Of a DNA stretch of 9,099 nucleotides, positions 8,049 to 9,099 are shown piece by piece. The stretch is from Oscillospiraceae bacterium (GTDB lineage: Bacteria > Bacillota > Clostridia > Oscillospirales > Oscillospiraceae). The notes under the pieces were generated by a model, which saw nothing but the letters and a program-made list of their open reading frames with translations, did not search any database and had not been told where the DNA came from. The stretch spans positions 1 to 9,099 of the forward strand of contig JAEDFW010000066.1 of NCBI GenBank assembly GCA_016297855.1. The letters are read 5' to 3'. Positions within the stretch are counted from its first letter, which is position 1, and each line of letters opens with the position of its first letter. The position numbers were made by a program, and so were the translations under genes.

Positions 8049-8282
8049 TTCATCCTGCGGTACCACCCAAGTTGGCGCAATGCGCCCGCTCAATCCGCGT
8101 ACTTCATACGCGCCGCCTGGATAACGGGTGCGGATCCCGTCAGATACTACTGGGCCGAGGCCGTTCGCGCTGCCCTCGCAAGTCCATTCACCGGAAGATC
8201 GTCTGCCGCGCTTGCACCGTCCGCGGCTCGCTGAAAGATTACCAGACCGGCTACTCCTCTTGCTCATTGGTTTTGCTTGATT
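8011..8282 (-). promoter_or_regulatory. T-box riboswitch, tryptophan specifier (UGG)
   Basis: The roughly 270-nt leader has the T-box layout. The base of Stem I pairs GCAAG (8259-8263) with CTTGC (8178-8182). Inside it CCGG (8247-8250) pairs with CCGG (8191-8194), and together they enclose the specifier loop: GGAGTAG on the 5' side and TGAA-TGG-A on the 3' side. The specifier codon is therefore UGG (8184-8186), matching the tRNA-Trp anticodon CCA. The apex has CCGCG/CGCGG closing a GGTGCAAG loop, as in tRNA-elbow-binding Stem I heads. The conserved antiterminator GGGTGGTACCGCAGG lies at 8054-8068, with TGGT free to pair with a tRNA 3' end (a G discriminator base would need a G-U pair). Uncharged tRNA-Trp should favour the antiterminator and allow transcription of trpXYZ; charged tRNA leaves the terminator at 8011-8048. 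Confidence 0.93.
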
Positions 8283-8288
8283 GCCTGT

Positions 8289-8317
8289 ATTATACGCTGA
8301 GGCCGGGGATGTGTCAA
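8289..8317 (-). promoter_or_regulatory. Perfect-consensus SigA promoter of the T-box/trpXYZ unit
   Basis: TTGACA (8312-8317) and TATAAT (8289-8294) are separated by exactly 17 nt on the minus strand, with a predicted start near 8282. Both hexamers and the spacing are consensus, so initiation is probably strong and control is left to the T-box downstream. Confidence 0.93.
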
Positions 8318-8322
8318 CCGTG

Positions 8323-8336
8323 AAATTGCACAATTT
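8323..8336. promoter_or_regulatory. AT-rich palindrome AAATTG-CA-CAATTT upstream of the trp promoter
   Basis: Perfect 6-bp half sites with a 2-bp centre, ending 6 bp upstream of the -35 hexamer. It could be an operator for an unknown regulator or act as an UP-like element. Nothing in the window identifies a protein that binds it. Confidence 0.3.
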
Positions 8337-8373
8337 GCGCTGATTTACATCGATAAAGTTTTTCCCGGTACGG

Positions 8374-8411
8374 AAAAAAGACCCTGAAGAGGGAAATCCT
8401 CTTCAGGGTCT
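8374..8411 (-). terminator. Intrinsic terminator of ppdK
   Basis: Perfect 13-bp stem (8379-8391 with 8399-8411), extendable by G-C and G-U inside, followed by six T on the minus strand. It lies 32 nt past the ppdK stop codon and upstream of the trp promoter, so the two units are separate. Confidence 0.95.
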
Positions 8412-8442
8412 GCTGTATGAGGCGGAACGGTTCGGAAGCGGA

Positions 8443-9099
8443 TTACTTCTTCGCCTTGATGGCGGCCTGCGCAGCGGCAAGACGCGCGATGGGAACACGG
8501 AACGGGCTGCAGGAGACGTAGCTCAGACCGATGTTGTGGCAGAACTCGACGGTGGAGGGATCGCCGCCCTGCTCGCCGCAGATGCCCAGCTTGATGTCGG
8601 GACGGGTCTCGCGGCCCAGCTCGGCAGCCATCTTCACCAGACGGCCAACGCCTGCCTGATCGAGCTTCGAGAACGGGTCGGACTCGTAGATCTTGCGGTC
8701 GTAGTAGGAAGCGAGGAACTTGCCCGCGTCGTCACGCGAGAAGCCGAAGGTCATCTGGGTCAAATCGTTCGTGCCGAAGGAGAAGAACTCGGCCTCGCGG
8801 GCAATGGCGTCAGCGGTCAGCGCCGCGCGCGGGATCTCGATCATCGTGCCGACTTTGTACTGCATGTCGGAACCGGCGTCCTTGATGATCTTCTTGGCGG
8901 TCTGGTCGATGACGGACTTGACGTACGCCAGCTCCTTGACCTCGCCAACCAGCGGAACCATGATCTCGGGAACGATCTTCCATGCCGGACGGCGGCTGCG
9001 GACAGCCAGAGCGGCCTTGATGATGGCAGCAGTCTGCATCTTGGCGATTTCGGGGTAGGTGACGTCCAGACGGCAGCCGCGGTGACCCATCATGGGGTT
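8443..9099 (-). CDS. ppdK: Pyruvate phosphate dikinase, C-terminal part (5' end outside the window)
   Basis: The last 218 codons of the gene are present. They form the PEP/pyruvate-binding TIM-barrel domain (PF02896): NPMMGHRGCRL at the left edge, E88 in G-T-M-I-E-I-P-R-A, N111-D112 in S-F-G-T-N-D-L-T-Q, and catalytic C174 in G-I-C-G-E-Q-G-G-D-P. These align with Glu745, Asn768-Asp769 and Cys831 of the Clostridium symbiosum enzyme at one constant offset of 657, so no insertion or deletion is seen between them and the fragment is about residues 658-875 of the roughly 874-residue enzyme. The C-terminus, with S-C-S-P-F-R-V-P-I-A-R-L-A, is intact. The enzyme interconverts pyruvate, ATP and phosphate with PEP, AMP and pyrophosphate in the cytoplasm; in anaerobic clostridia it serves glycolysis or gluconeogenesis. 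All catalytic residues in the visible part are conserved. Confidence 0.97.
   Translation of the reverse strand, partial: NPMMGHRGCRLDVTYPEIAKMQTAAIIKAALAVRSRRPAWKIVPEIMVPLVGEVKELAYVKSVIDQTAKKIIKDAGSDMQYKVGTMIEIPRAALTADAIAREAEFFSFGTNDLTQMTFGFSRDDAGKFLASYYDRKIYESDPFSKLDQAGVGRLVKMAAELGRETRPDIKLGICGEQGGDPSTVEFCHNIGLSYVSCSPFRVPIARLAAAQAAIKAKK

Noticed and set aside
7896..8333. A 145-codon open frame on the minus strand through the leader
   Set aside because: It reads through the promoter and the T-box, whose structure explains the sequence. Its last 25 codons (ATG at 7973, ending in an ATGA overlap with trpX) have no ribosome site, unlike the alternative small ORF at 7916-7993.

Overview
The window is about 9.1 kb of moderately GC-rich DNA in which every supportable gene lies on the minus strand, so transcription runs from the high coordinates to the low ones. 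A tRNA-sensing T-box leader, SigA-type promoters, short lipoprotein signal peptides with lipobox cysteines and a pyruvate phosphate dikinase together point to a Gram-positive Firmicute, most likely a GC-richer anaerobic clostridial lineage. The exact genus cannot be read from the sequence.

In transcription order: (1) the 3' end of ppdK (8443-9099, cut by the window edge) with its own terminator. (2) A consensus promoter, a 270-nt T-box riboswitch whose specifier codon reads UGG (Trp), a possible 25-codon leader ORF, and a three-gene ABC importer (lipoprotein, permease, ATPase; 7899 down to 5079) matching the TrpXYZ tryptophan uptake type, closed by a strong terminator. (3) A roughly 300-bp regulatory gap with two inverted repeats and a weak promoter candidate. 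It is followed by a ribose-type (CUT2) sugar ABC importer in the unusual order ATPase, permease, substrate-binding lipoprotein (4715 down to 954), with an intercistronic hairpin before the binding protein and a terminator after it. (4) A promoter and the first 265 codons of a secreted serine beta-lactamase-fold protein, which runs off the left edge.

The most coherent system is the tryptophan unit. Uncharged tRNA-Trp is expected to stabilise the antiterminator of the T-box and switch on the importer. The lipoprotein captures the substrate outside the membrane, and the permease and ATPase move it inward. The assignment rests on three independent signs: the specifier codon in a correctly paired Stem I loop, the family of all three proteins, and their near absence of tryptophan (2 Trp in 914 residues, against 11 in 1226 for the neighbouring sugar importer). 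A second layer of control is possible through the small ORF with a strong Shine-Dalgarno site and one Trp codon, lying between T-box and lipoprotein gene. No mobile element, CRISPR array, tRNA or rRNA was seen. The rest of the window looks like ordinary chromosomal metabolism and transport.
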